Shown: positions 25,359-33,621 of the stretch, one piece after another | How the letters are laid out: each line of letters begins with the position of its first letter | Position numbering within the stretch: position 1 is the stretch's first letter | From: Parabacteroides timonensis | GTDB lineage: Bacteria; Bacteroidota; Bacteroidia; Bacteroidales; Tannerellaceae | Reading direction: 5' to 3' | NCBI RefSeq assembly: GCF_900128505.1 | Contig: NZ_LT669940.1 | Location: forward strand, 964,883-1,028,882 | Length of the DNA: 64,000 nt | The notes under the pieces: model-generated | Seen by the model: only the letters and a program-made list of their open reading frames with translations | Told to the model about the DNA's origin: nothing | Database searches by the model: none | Translations under genes and position numbers: made by a program

Positions 25359-27749
25359 ATGAAAAGACTTGTATTGTTGATACAGCTTGTGATGTTGTTT
25401 GTGCCGTCAAAATATCTGACGGCACAGACAAGAAATTGGGACATTCCTCCCTATGCAGAAGATTATGCTTTTATCACAAATGATGGAGCGTGGTGCTGGT
25501 TTTCAGACCCGAGAGCCATTTATGTTGATAACAAAATGTTTGGCGGCTTCGTGGACAAGGAGGGAAGTATCTGGGCTTTTAGTTATAATCCGGATACCCA
25601 GGAGAAGGAACAGTTTAAACTAAGTGACAAATTCGACTACGATGACCATGCAAATCCATCTATCATGGCTTTGCCTGACAAGCGATTGGTTTTATATTTC
25701 TCAGCTCATGGAGGCACCAAAAATTCTCCGATATATTATGCTATTACGGAAAAGCCGGCAGACATTCGCTCCTGGGGCAAACTGCAGAATATTGACCCGC
25801 AAATGCCAGGCTCATTAGGAGTCTGTTATACAAATGCAGCTATGCTGTCTGAAGAAAGCAATCGTACTTATTTGTTTTTCAGAGGGCGTAATTTTAAACC
25901 TACTTTCGTTTTTACCGATGATTTTAAGAAATGGAGTAATCCGGTAACGATTGTTGTTAATGATACTATCTATGGGGAGCAGGGACGTCCTTATATGAAA
26001 GTAACGACCAACCATAAAAACAAAATCTTTTTTGCCTTTACAGATGCGCATCCGCGCGATAGAGCTACTAATTCCATCTATTTTATGATGTATAAGAATG
26101 GCAAGTTATGCAAGGCGAATGGAGAGGTTATATCAGAAAGTTTTGATAAGCCGGTAATGCCTAGCCAGACCGATAAAGTGTATGATGCAACTAAAACATT
26201 TGATAAAGCTTGGATATGGGATGTAGCGTTTGATAAAGAGGAAAATCCAGTTTTGGTATATGCTCGTTTCTCTCATGGCCGGAGTATTCATTCTTATTGG
26301 TATGCTCGCTGGACAGGTTCTGAATGGAAAAACTACAAGATAACTGATGCGGCTCAATGCTTTATGCGTAACGACTACAATAATAAGAATTATCTGGAAA
26401 CGGAAGAAAACTATTCGGGAGGCGTTTATCTGGATCATGAGAACCCGTCTGTTGTTTATACTTCACGGCCTATTAATAATGTGTTTGAAATTGAGAAATG
26501 GACGTTTACCGGAAACGACAAAGACTCTTGGATTTCCGAACCGCTGACAAAAGATTCCGAACGGGATAATATCCGTCCTTTCGTTGTTCGCAATCATTCG
26601 GGAAATCAGCCTTCTGTGTTGTGGATGTATAATTATAAATATCCGGGCTTCCGGGCTTATGATTGTGCGATTAGAGTAAATCAAAAGGCGAAAGGGTTTG
26701 ATAATAGTTTGAATAAAGAAGCTATTAAAACAGTTGCAACCCAAGTGGCAGACTGGCAGGTTCGTGATTACCAGACGGCTCCTTTCAGTAGCAATGTGGC
26801 ACGTGGCTGGCGTAATGGTGTGTTATATAACGGTATGTTCGACTGGGCTGAGTTGAGCGGTGATAATAAGTACTTCAAATATTTGGAAGGAGTCTTCAAT
26901 AAAGAATACTGGCAGGTTGGAAACCGGATGTATAATGCCGATGATATTTGTGTTGCCCAGGCTTATTTGGATATGTATGTCAGATTTAAGAAAGAAAATA
27001 TGCTGACTCCAACATTGGCACGGGCTGAATGGGTAATCGAACATCAGCCGACAGGAAACATTGATATCACGAAAGGACATAGCGACCGCTGGTGGTGGTG
27101 CGATGCCTTATTCATGGCTCCGGCTGTCTATTCCCGTCTGTATGCTATTACGGGAAATGCAGACTTTATGAAATTTGCGGATAAAGAGTTTAAGGCCACT
27201 TATGAACATCTGTATGATAAAGAGGAAAAGCTGTTTTTCCGTGATGGCAATTATCTGGATAAACGGGAAGCCAATGGCGAAAAGGTATTCTGGGGACGTG
27301 GCAATGGTTGGGTCATGGGAGGATTGGCCGAGATACTGAAAACATTGCCTGAGAAAGATAAAAAATATCGTCCGTACTATTTGAATTTGTTCCGTGAAAT
27401 GAGTCGCCGTGTTGCTGAATTGCAGTGCGAAGATGGTTTCTGGCGTGCAAGTATGTTGGATACTGAAACTTATACAGATCCAGAGACTAGTAGTACGGGG
27501 CTGTTTGTTTATGCTTTGACTTATGGTGTTAATCAGGGATATCTTTCGAAAGAAGAGTATTTGCCCGTAATTCTCAAGGGTTGGGAGGCTCTTGTTGCAT
27601 CTGTCGATACAGAGGGAAAAGTCTGTTGGGTTCAACCTGTCGGGCAAGATCCCAAGCGAATAGAAAAAAGAATGACTCAGGTTTATGGAACCGGGGGATT
27701 CTTAATGGCTGCTTGCGAGATTTATAAATTGACCGAGAAAATGAAATAA
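25359..27749 (+). CDS. Fusion enzyme: BNR_4-type propeller plus GH105 unsaturated uronyl hydrolase
   Basis: 796 residues with a signal peptide (LLIQLVMLFVPSKYLTAQ). Residues ~30-440 resemble the BNR_4 beta-propeller family: FITNDGAWCWFSDPRAIYVD, His97 in DDHANPS, His117 in FSAHGG, Tyr157, and Arg175 in YLFFRGR. Residues ~455-796 are a GH105 (alpha/alpha)6 domain with the general-acid-type aspartate 582 in RWWWCDALFMA and VFWGRGNGWVMGG. GH105 removes 4,5-unsaturated uronic acids left by polysaccharide lyases. The propeller may be a lyase or glycosidase producing or exposing that end (inference). It is the last gene of the locus and 18 bp after susD. Confidence 0.88.
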   Translation: MKRLVLLIQLVMLFVPSKYLTAQTRNWDIPPYAEDYAFITNDGAWCWFSDPRAIYVDNKMFGGFVDKEGSIWAFSYNPDTQEKEQFKLSDKFDYDDHANPSIMALPDKRLVLYFSAHGGTKNSPIYYAITEKPADIRSWGKLQNIDPQMPGSLGVCYTNAAMLSEESNRTYLFFRGRNFKPTFVFTDDFKKWSNPVTIVVNDTIYGEQGRPYMKVTTNHKNKIFFAFTDAHPRDRATNSIYFMMYKNGKLCKANGEVISESFDKPVMPSQTDKVYDATKTFDKAWIWDVAFDKEENPVLVYARFSHGRSIHSYWYARWTGSEWKNYKITDAAQCFMRNDYNNKNYLETEENYSGGVYLDHENPSVVYTSRPINNVFEIEKWTFTGNDKDSWISEPLTKDSERDNIRPFVVRNHSGNQPSVLWMYNYKYPGFRAYDCAIRVNQKAKGFDNSLNKEAIKTVATQVADWQVRDYQTAPFSSNVARGWRNGVLYNGMFDWAELSGDNKYFKYLEGVFNKEYWQVGNRMYNADDICVAQAYLDMYVRFKKENMLTPTLARAEWVIEHQPTGNIDITKGHSDRWWWCDALFMAPAVYSRLYAITGNADFMKFADKEFKATYEHLYDKEEKLFFRDGNYLDKREANGEKVFWGRGNGWVMGGLAEILKTLPEKDKKYRPYYLNLFREMSRRVAELQCEDGFWRASMLDTETYTDPETSSTGLFVYALTYGVNQGYLSKEEYLPVILKGWEALVASVDTEGKVCWVQPVGQDPKRIEKRMTQVYGTGGFLMAACEIYKLTEKMK

Positions 27750-28336
27750 TGCAATATGATGAGAGGTTTCGGCTGTTTTTTATTGTGATTTTATTAAGCA
27801 TATTCTGTATTCAGAAAAAAGTTAGGACAAAGGAGGTAAGTTTCTTGTCATACTTTGTGGTTCCTATTTCTTCAGCAAGATGGGAACGTTCGTCTCCTCA
27901 CGGTATATTTTCTGAAGTTATGAGAGATATACTGGGACAAAATAATAAATATACTGTAAATGGTTCTGTGAAATTAAACGATTTCAAGGCTTGTCTGGTA
28001 AATATTAGATTTTAGGGAAAATACAGAGCATTTTATTCGTCCGGCCTCTCATCATGCATTTACTTTAACATTTTGTTTGAAATTAGATATCTATTATTTT
28101 TGTTTCGAAAGGAAATGGCAGGAAAGATAAAATATAGGTGAATTATTGGTTGATGGATTTATTATGTATAGAATAAGAAATCATCTGTGAAAGCTATGAA
28201 GTGGGTTATATTCGAAATAAAGAATTGTTGTTTTATGAGAGAGTTCTGTTGGAAGAATTTATTCTGTTAAAATGCAAGATGAACCATCTCTTTCCTTGAT
28301 AAATGAAAGAAAAAGCAAGATTTTTCTTTTAAATCC
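27750..28336. other. Gene-poor stretch with a possible coding remnant
   Basis: No convincing gene. An 88-codon frame (27749-28015, plus) starts hydrophobic and then reads VSFLSYFVVPISSARWERSS without a recognisable domain. TGATGAGAGG (27757-27766) and its reverse complement CCTCTCATCA (28045-28054) bracket most of it, a weak sign of a decayed element. The rest is AT-rich with no strong hairpin before the ilvD promoter. Confidence 0.4.
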
Positions 28337-28367
28337 TTTGCTCATATAAATTATTGTTCTACATTTG
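28337..28367 (+). promoter_or_regulatory. Consensus Bacteroides promoter of the ilv operon
   Basis: TTTG (28337-28340), a 19-bp spacer and TACATTTG (28360-28367) match the TTTG-N19-TAnnTTTG consensus exactly. Transcription would start around 28374, about 27 nt before the leader peptide. Confidence 0.8.
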
Positions 28368-28400
28368 CAGCGTCAAACAAATTAAAGACGATAAGAAAAG

Positions 28401-28460
28401 ATGATGAACAATGTATTACATATTATTCTCGTGGTGGTCCTTCTAGTCATTAGTAGGTAA
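28401..28460 (+). CDS. Branched-chain leader peptide of the ilv operon
   Basis: Nineteen codons, MMNNVLHIILVVVLLVISR, of which twelve are Ile, Leu or Val, with uninterrupted runs IILVVVLLVI. The stop codon (28458-28460) abuts the antiterminator strand at 28461-28469. This is the classic layout of a leader that senses charged tRNA-Ile, tRNA-Leu and tRNA-Val: a ribosome held at scarce codons leaves the following strand free, and one reaching the stop covers it. Too short for routine gene calling. Confidence 0.85.
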   Translation: MMNNVLHIILVVVLLVISR

Positions 28461-28539
28461 GGAGAAAGGTGTGTAAGAAGTTGTGAAGTCGTAAATGATA
28501 TATTCTTAAGCCTTTCTCCATATAGAGAAGGGCTTTTTT
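28461..28539 (+). terminator. ilvD attenuator: antiterminator strand and intrinsic terminator
   Basis: GGAGAAAGG (28461-28469) is perfectly complementary to CCTTTCTCC (28511-28519). The latter is also the left half of the terminator stem AAGCCTTTCTC (28508-28518)/GAGAAGGGCTT (28525-28535; one G-U pair), followed by a T-tract to 28539. The two pairings exclude each other. The terminator lies 25 bp before ilvD. Confidence 0.85.
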
Positions 28540-28563
28540 ATTGACTAAAAGATAAAAACAGAT

Positions 28564-30399
28564 ATGATGAAGAATCCGTTAAGAAGTTCATATAGCACAG
28601 AGGGTAGACGCATGGCGGGAGCCCGTGCTTTGTGGCGTGCCAACGGCATGAAAGAAGAACAGTTCGGCAAACCGATTATAGCCATCGTGAATTCATTTAC
28701 CCAGTTTGTCCCGGGACATGTGCATTTGCACGAGATCGGACAACAAGTGAAAGCGGAGATTGAAAAACTCGGCTGCTTTGCCGCAGAATTTAATACGATT
28801 GCTATCGATGACGGTATCGCCATGGGACACGACGGAATGCTTTATTCTCTTCCTTCCCGCGACATTATTGCAGACAGCGTAGAATATATGGTGAATGCCC
28901 ATAAGGCTGACGCGATGGTTTGTATCAGTAACTGCGACAAGATTACTCCGGGTATGCTGATGGCTGCGATGCGCTTGAATATCCCGACAATCTTTGTTTC
29001 CGGGGGACCGATGGAAGCCGGAAATCTGGACGGACGCGCACTCGACCTGATCGATGCGATGATCGAAGCTGCCGATGATTCTGTAAGCGATGAACAGGTT
29101 GAGAAGGTTGAACGTTCGGCTTGTCCGACCTGCGGATGTTGTTCCGGTATGTTTACTGCTAACTCGATGAACTGTCTGAATGAGGCGATCGGTCTGGCTC
29201 TTCCCGGTAACGGTACAGTAGTGGCAACGCATGCCAACCGTACGCGCCTGTTTAAGAAGGCTGCTAAAATGATCGTGGATAATGCGTTCAAATATTATCG
29301 TGACGGCGATGATTCTGTATTGCCCCGTAGTATTGCCACCCGTCAGGCATTCCTGAATGCGATGTCGCTCGATATTGCAATGGGAGGATCTACCAATACA
29401 GTCCTTCACTTATTGGCTGTTGCTCATGAAGCGGAAGCTGACTTCACCATGAAAGATATCGATATGCTTTCCCGTAAAACTCCTGTCATCTGTAAAGTGG
29501 CTCCAAGCTGCTCCTATCATGTGGAAGATGTGAACCGTGCTGGAGGTATCATGGGTATCATGAATGAATTGGTAAAAGCCGGCCTGGTGGATGATTCGGT
29601 GAAGCGTGTGGACGGACTGACCCTGGGGCAGGCGATCGACCAATATTGTATCACATCCGTAAATGTAACGGAAGAAGCAATCAATATTTACAAAAGTGCT
29701 CCGGCACACCGTTTCAACCTGGTGCTCGGTTCACAGGAAAGCTATTATAAGGAACTCGATACGGATCGTGCAAACGGTTGCATCCGTGATGTGGAACATG
29801 CTTATGTAAAAGACGGTGGTCTGGCTGTTCTCTACGGAAATATAGCGCAGGATGGTTGTGTTGTCAAGACAGCAGGGGTAGATGAAAGTATCTTCCGTTT
29901 TGCAGGTCCGGCAAAAGTTTTCGATTCGCAGGATGCCGCTTGCGAGGGCATCCTTAAAGACAAAGTCGTCTCCGGCGATGTCGTCGTTATCACCTATGAA
30001 GGTCCGAAGGGTGGACCGGGTATGCAGGAAATGTTGTATCCGACCTCTTATATAAAGAGTAAACACCTGGGAAAAGAATGTGCATTGATCACGGACGGAC
30101 GCTTCAGCGGTGGAACATCAGGTTTGTCAATCGGACATATTTCTCCCGAAGCTGCTGCAGGCGGAGCGATTGGCTTAGTGAAAGACGGCGATATTATTGA
30201 AATTAATATTCCCGAGAGAACCATAAACGTAAAGGTAAGCGATGCCGAACTGGCAGAACGCCGCCAGGCAGAAGAAGCCCGCGGACCGAAAGCCTTTACA
30301 CCTCCTTTCCGCCAGCGTACGGTATCGAAAGCACTGAAGGCATACGCCAAGATGGTTGCTTCGGCCGATAAAGGCGGTGTTAGAGTAATTGACAATTGA
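28564..30399 (+). CDS. ilvD: Dihydroxy-acid dehydratase
   Basis: 611 residues. Iron-sulfur ligand cysteines lie at 124 (SNCDKITPGM) and in the 187-193 cluster (CPTCGCCSGMFTANSMNC); the substrate-site motif ITDGRFSGGTSGLSIGHISP is near residue 500. It dehydrates 2,3-dihydroxy-isovalerate and 2,3-dihydroxy-3-methylvalerate to the keto acids of valine and isoleucine. First gene of ilvD-ilvB-ilvN-thioesterase-ilvC, controlled by the attenuator just upstream. The last codons (VIDN, stop) lie inside the left arm of a repeat at 30387-30418. Confidence 0.97.
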   Translation: MMKNPLRSSYSTEGRRMAGARALWRANGMKEEQFGKPIIAIVNSFTQFVPGHVHLHEIGQQVKAEIEKLGCFAAEFNTIAIDDGIAMGHDGMLYSLPSRDIIADSVEYMVNAHKADAMVCISNCDKITPGMLMAAMRLNIPTIFVSGGPMEAGNLDGRALDLIDAMIEAADDSVSDEQVEKVERSACPTCGCCSGMFTANSMNCLNEAIGLALPGNGTVVATHANRTRLFKKAAKMIVDNAFKYYRDGDDSVLPRSIATRQAFLNAMSLDIAMGGSTNTVLHLLAVAHEAEADFTMKDIDMLSRKTPVICKVAPSCSYHVEDVNRAGGIMGIMNELVKAGLVDDSVKRVDGLTLGQAIDQYCITSVNVTEEAINIYKSAPAHRFNLVLGSQESYYKELDTDRANGCIRDVEHAYVKDGGLAVLYGNIAQDGCVVKTAGVDESIFRFAGPAKVFDSQDAACEGILKDKVVSGDVVVITYEGPKGGPGMQEMLYPTSYIKSKHLGKECALITDGRFSGGTSGLSIGHISPEAAAGGAIGLVKDGDIIEINIPERTINVKVSDAELAERRQAEEARGPKAFTPPFRQRTVSKALKAYAKMVASADKGGVRVIDN

Positions 30400-30498
30400 C
30401 AGTGGACAATTGACAATTATAAAAAGTAAAAGACATAATAAGCAGGAAACATTAATAATAACATTCAATTGTCAATTCTCAATTGTCAATTGTCAATT
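30387..30498. repeat. Inverted pair of TTGACAA-type heptad repeats between ilvD and ilvB
   Basis: The left arm (30387-30418) holds four copies of (A/G)(A/T)TTGACA-like units; the right arm (30467-30498) holds four reverse-complement TGTCAATT-like units. The ~32-nt arms pair imperfectly around a 48-nt AT-rich loop. The left arm includes the ilvD stop codon and the right arm ends 9 bp before the ilvB ATG. The hairpin could modulate read-through or mRNA stability inside the operon. Confidence 0.65.
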
Positions 30499-30507
30499 AG
30501 AAAAGAG

Positions 30508-32208
30508 ATGGATAAACAAAAGATAACCGGTTCGGAAGCTTTGCTGAAAGCGCTGATTGCTGAAGGAGTAGATACTATCTTCGGTTATCCGGGCGGGCAG
30601 GCAATTCCTATATACGATAGTTTATACGACTATAAAGATCAATTGAAACATGTTCTGGTACGCCACGAACAAGGTGCGACACATGCGGCTCAGGGATATG
30701 CCCGCGTTTCCGGTAAAGTGGGGGTAACGTTGGTTACTTCCGGACCAGGAGCAACAAATACCATTACCGGTATTGCCGATGCATTGATGGACAGTACGCC
30801 GATGGTTGTAATTGCCGGACAAGTTCCGTCTCCACTGCTAGGTACCGATGCTTTTCAGGAAGTCGACGTAATCGGTATTACACAACCAATCACTAAATGG
30901 GCCTATCAGATTCGTAAGCCGGAAGAAATAGCCTGGGCCGTATCCCGTGCTTTCTATATCGCATCGACGGGACGCCCCGGTCCGGTAGTACTTGACCTGG
31001 CCAAAGATGCACAAGTAGGTTTGGTGGATTATGAATACGAAAAGGTTGATTATATACGCAGCTATCAGCCGGAGCCGGATATCAAACAGGAACGTATTGA
31101 AGCCGCTGCCGCTCTGATCAATAGTGCAAAGAAACCATTCTGCCTGGTAGGCCAGGGTGTTATCCTGGGTGGGGCAGAAGAGGAATTGAAAGCCTTTTTG
31201 GAGAAAAACGATATACCTGCCGGTTCGACCGTGTTAGGATTGTCGGCACTTCCTTCCGACTTCCCCTTACATAAAGGTATGCTTGGTATGCATGGAAATG
31301 TGGGGCCCAACCGGAAGACAAACGAATGTGATGTGTTGATCGCTATCGGTATGCGTTTCGACGATCGTGTAACCGGCGATTTGAAGACCTACGCCAAGCA
31401 GGCAAAAATTATCCATCTGGATATCGACAACTCGGAAATCGGAAAGAATGTACCTGTTGATGTAAAGGTATTGGGAAATGCAAAACACACCATTCCGATG
31501 ATCACCTCTTTATTGGAAGAACGGAAGCGTCCCGAATGGAATGCCGAGTTCGAGCCGGATGAAAAGGAAGAAGAAGAAAAAGTGATCCGTAAGGAACTTT
31601 TCCCTACCGAAGGTCAGTTGAAGATGGGAGAAGTAGTACGTAAAGTATCCGAAGCAACCGGCAATGATGCTATCCTGGTTACCGATGTAGGTCAAAACCA
31701 AATGATGGGTGTCCGTTACTTCAAATATAAGCAAACCCGTAGTGTGGTCACTTCAGGAGGTCTGGGTACGATGGGCTTCGGTCTTCCCGCTGCTATCGGA
31801 GCTAAACTGGGTGCTCCCGACCGTACGGTTTGTTTCTTTACCGGTGACGGTGGTATCCAGATGACTATCCAGGAACTGGGAACCATCATGCAGGAAGAAC
31901 TGAATGTGAAGATCATCGTTCTTAATAATAATTTCCTCGGTATGGTACGCCAGTGGCAGGAATTGTTCTTCCAGGAACGTTATTCGAACACCATCATGAA
32001 AAATCCGGACTTTGTCGCGATAGCCAAGGCTTTCGGTATTGCTTCACGCGCTGTCGACAGCCGTGAAGAACTGGACGGTGCAATAGAAGAAATGCTTAAC
32101 CATGACGGCGCTTACCTGTTGGTTGCCAACGTGGAAACCTGTGGAATGGTATATCCGATGGTTCCGGCCGGAGGAAGCGTTACGAATATGATTTTAGGTG
32201 CTAAGTAA
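30508..32208 (+). CDS. ilvB: Acetolactate synthase, large (catalytic) subunit
   Basis: 566 residues from the ATG at 30508 (MDKQKITGSEALLKAL); an upstream TTG in frame lies in the repeat and is unlikely. Thiamine-diphosphate enzyme: catalytic glutamate in VRHEQGATHAAQGYARVSG, SGPGATNTITGIADA, and the cofactor motif GDGGIQMTIQELGTI...LNNNFLGMVRQWQ. It condenses pyruvate with pyruvate or 2-oxobutyrate, the first common step of Val/Leu/Ile synthesis. ilvN follows 12 bp later. Confidence 0.97.
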   Translation: MDKQKITGSEALLKALIAEGVDTIFGYPGGQAIPIYDSLYDYKDQLKHVLVRHEQGATHAAQGYARVSGKVGVTLVTSGPGATNTITGIADALMDSTPMVVIAGQVPSPLLGTDAFQEVDVIGITQPITKWAYQIRKPEEIAWAVSRAFYIASTGRPGPVVLDLAKDAQVGLVDYEYEKVDYIRSYQPEPDIKQERIEAAAALINSAKKPFCLVGQGVILGGAEEELKAFLEKNDIPAGSTVLGLSALPSDFPLHKGMLGMHGNVGPNRKTNECDVLIAIGMRFDDRVTGDLKTYAKQAKIIHLDIDNSEIGKNVPVDVKVLGNAKHTIPMITSLLEERKRPEWNAEFEPDEKEEEEKVIRKELFPTEGQLKMGEVVRKVSEATGNDAILVTDVGQNQMMGVRYFKYKQTRSVVTSGGLGTMGFGLPAAIGAKLGAPDRTVCFFTGDGGIQMTIQELGTIMQEELNVKIIVLNNNFLGMVRQWQELFFQERYSNTIMKNPDFVAIAKAFGIASRAVDSREELDGAIEEMLNHDGAYLLVANVETCGMVYPMVPAGGSVTNMILGAK

Positions 32209-32220
32209 GGAGGAACAATT

Positions 32221-32772
32221 ATGAATACGAAAAAATTATATACCGTTATTATCTTTTCAGAAAACACAGTAGGTCTTCTGAACCAGATAACCGTTATCTT
32301 TACGCGCCGGCAACTGAACATTGAGACGCTTTCTGTTTCTCCTTCCGCCATAAAGGGAATACATAAGTTCACAATTACTACCTTTGCCGACGAGGATATG
32401 ATCGATAAGGTCGTTAAACAGATCGACAAGCGTGTGGATATTCTGAAAGCCTATTATAATACGGATGAAGACCTGGTTTACCAGGAAATAGCTCTTTACA
32501 AACTGAGCACCGAACTCTTTATCAAGATGGGTACGGTAGAAGATCTGATCCGTAAGTATAATGCCCGCATCCTCGAAATGAACGAGAGCTGTGTCGTACT
32601 TGAAAAGAGTGGTCATTATGATGAAACGCAAGCCTTGTTCAAAGAACTGAGTGAGACGATCGGCGTGTTGCAATTCATCCGTTCCGGCCGTGTTGCGATT
32701 ACGAAGAGTAAGGTAGAGCGCCTGAGCGATATGCTGTCCTCGATGGAAAAGAAGTTGCAGGATAAACATTAA
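32221..32772 (+). CDS. ilvN: Acetolactate synthase, small (regulatory) subunit
   Basis: 183 residues. N-terminal ACT domain (YTVIIFSENTVGLLNQITVI, FTRRQLNIETLSVSPSAI) with the valine-site region, then a C-terminal ALS_ss domain (TELFIKMGTVEDLIRKYNAR). It activates the catalytic subunit and confers feedback inhibition by branched-chain amino acids. Only 12 bp from ilvB, so expression is coupled. ilvH would be an equally valid name. Confidence 0.95.
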   Translation: MNTKKLYTVIIFSENTVGLLNQITVIFTRRQLNIETLSVSPSAIKGIHKFTITTFADEDMIDKVVKQIDKRVDILKAYYNTDEDLVYQEIALYKLSTELFIKMGTVEDLIRKYNARILEMNESCVVLEKSGHYDETQALFKELSETIGVLQFIRSGRVAITKSKVERLSDMLSSMEKKLQDKH

Positions 32773-32811
32773 TACAAACAGAAGGACTTCGTCCCTTATA
32801 AAAAGAAGAGT

Positions 32812-33543
32812 ATGGAGAAGAACAAAGTAGGAGAATTTCATTTCGTAACCGAGTCTTATCTGATGGACTTTCGGGGTCGCATCACTATTCCGATGATCGG
32901 AACTTATTTGCTGCACGCCGCTTCCTGTCATGCCGCCGACCGTGGCTTCGGTTATAACGACATGACCGAAAGGCATACCGCATGGGTGCTTTCCCGTCTG
33001 GCAATCGAAATGACTTCCTATCCGGCTATGTCCGAGTCCGTAACCTTATATACCTGGGTCGATGAAGTCGGAAAGTTATTTACCAGCCGTTGTTTCGAAC
33101 TGGTGAATGGCGAAGGTAAAACATTCGGCTTTGCCCGTTCCATCTGGGCGGCTATCGATGTGGAAACCCGTCGTCCGACTTTGCTCGATGTAGAAGGGCT
33201 GAGTGCTTATGTCACCGACCGTCCCTGTCCGATCGAGAAACCCGGTAAGATCTCCCCGGTAGAAAACAAGGTACCCGGTGAGCCCTATCGTGTGAAATAC
33301 AGCGACCTCGATGTGAATGGACATCTGAACAGTATCAAGTACATGGAACACTTGCTCGACCTGTTCGATATCAGTATGTTCCGTGAAAAAGAGATAAGCC
33401 GTTTCGAAATAGCTTATCAGTCTGAAGGAAAGTACGGTATGGAGCTAACCCTTCACAACCAAGAGATATCTCCGGACAAATACAACATGTCCATCTGTCA
33501 CGAAGGCAAAGCCATCAGCCGTGCTGCTGTCACCTGGACATAA
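32812..33543 (+). CDS. Acyl-ACP thioesterase (FatA/double hot-dog family)
   Basis: 243 residues of tandem hot-dog fold. The N-terminal half contains FLMDFRGRITIPMIGTYLL-type sequence (LMDFRGRITIPMIGTYLLHA) and WVLSRLAIEMTSYPAMSESV; the C-terminal half has the catalytic Asn-His pattern DLDVNGHLNSIKYMEHLLD. Such enzymes hydrolyse acyl-ACP to release free fatty acids. It sits inside the ilv operon, 39 bp after ilvN, with ilvC downstream. A link through branched-chain acyl-ACP, made from the same keto acids, is plausible but inferred. Confidence 0.88.
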   Translation: MEKNKVGEFHFVTESYLMDFRGRITIPMIGTYLLHAASCHAADRGFGYNDMTERHTAWVLSRLAIEMTSYPAMSESVTLYTWVDEVGKLFTSRCFELVNGEGKTFGFARSIWAAIDVETRRPTLLDVEGLSAYVTDRPCPIEKPGKISPVENKVPGEPYRVKYSDLDVNGHLNSIKYMEHLLDLFDISMFREKEISRFEIAYQSEGKYGMELTLHNQEISPDKYNMSICHEGKAISRAAVTWT

Positions 33544-33568
33544 CCGTAGGGGCGGGAGCTGCCCGCCC
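33544..33568. repeat. GGGCGGG palindrome, shorter relative of the 57.1-kb repeat
   Basis: GGGCGGG (33550-33556)-AGCTG-CCCGCCC (33562-33568) directly follows the thioesterase stop, preceded by CGTAG. The CGTAGGGGCGGG portion is identical to the edge of the palindromic repeat at 57064-57152. There is no T-tract, so it is not a standard terminator. Confidence 0.55.
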
Positions 33569-33621
33569 ATCACATAGAAATAAATTATTTTATATACATT
33601 CATTTTAATAGTAAAAAGAAA

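Noticed and set aside
27749..28015. 88-codon frame after the GH105 fusion gene
   Set aside because: Overlaps the preceding stop region, has no recognisable domain and ends abruptly; treated as a possible remnant only.
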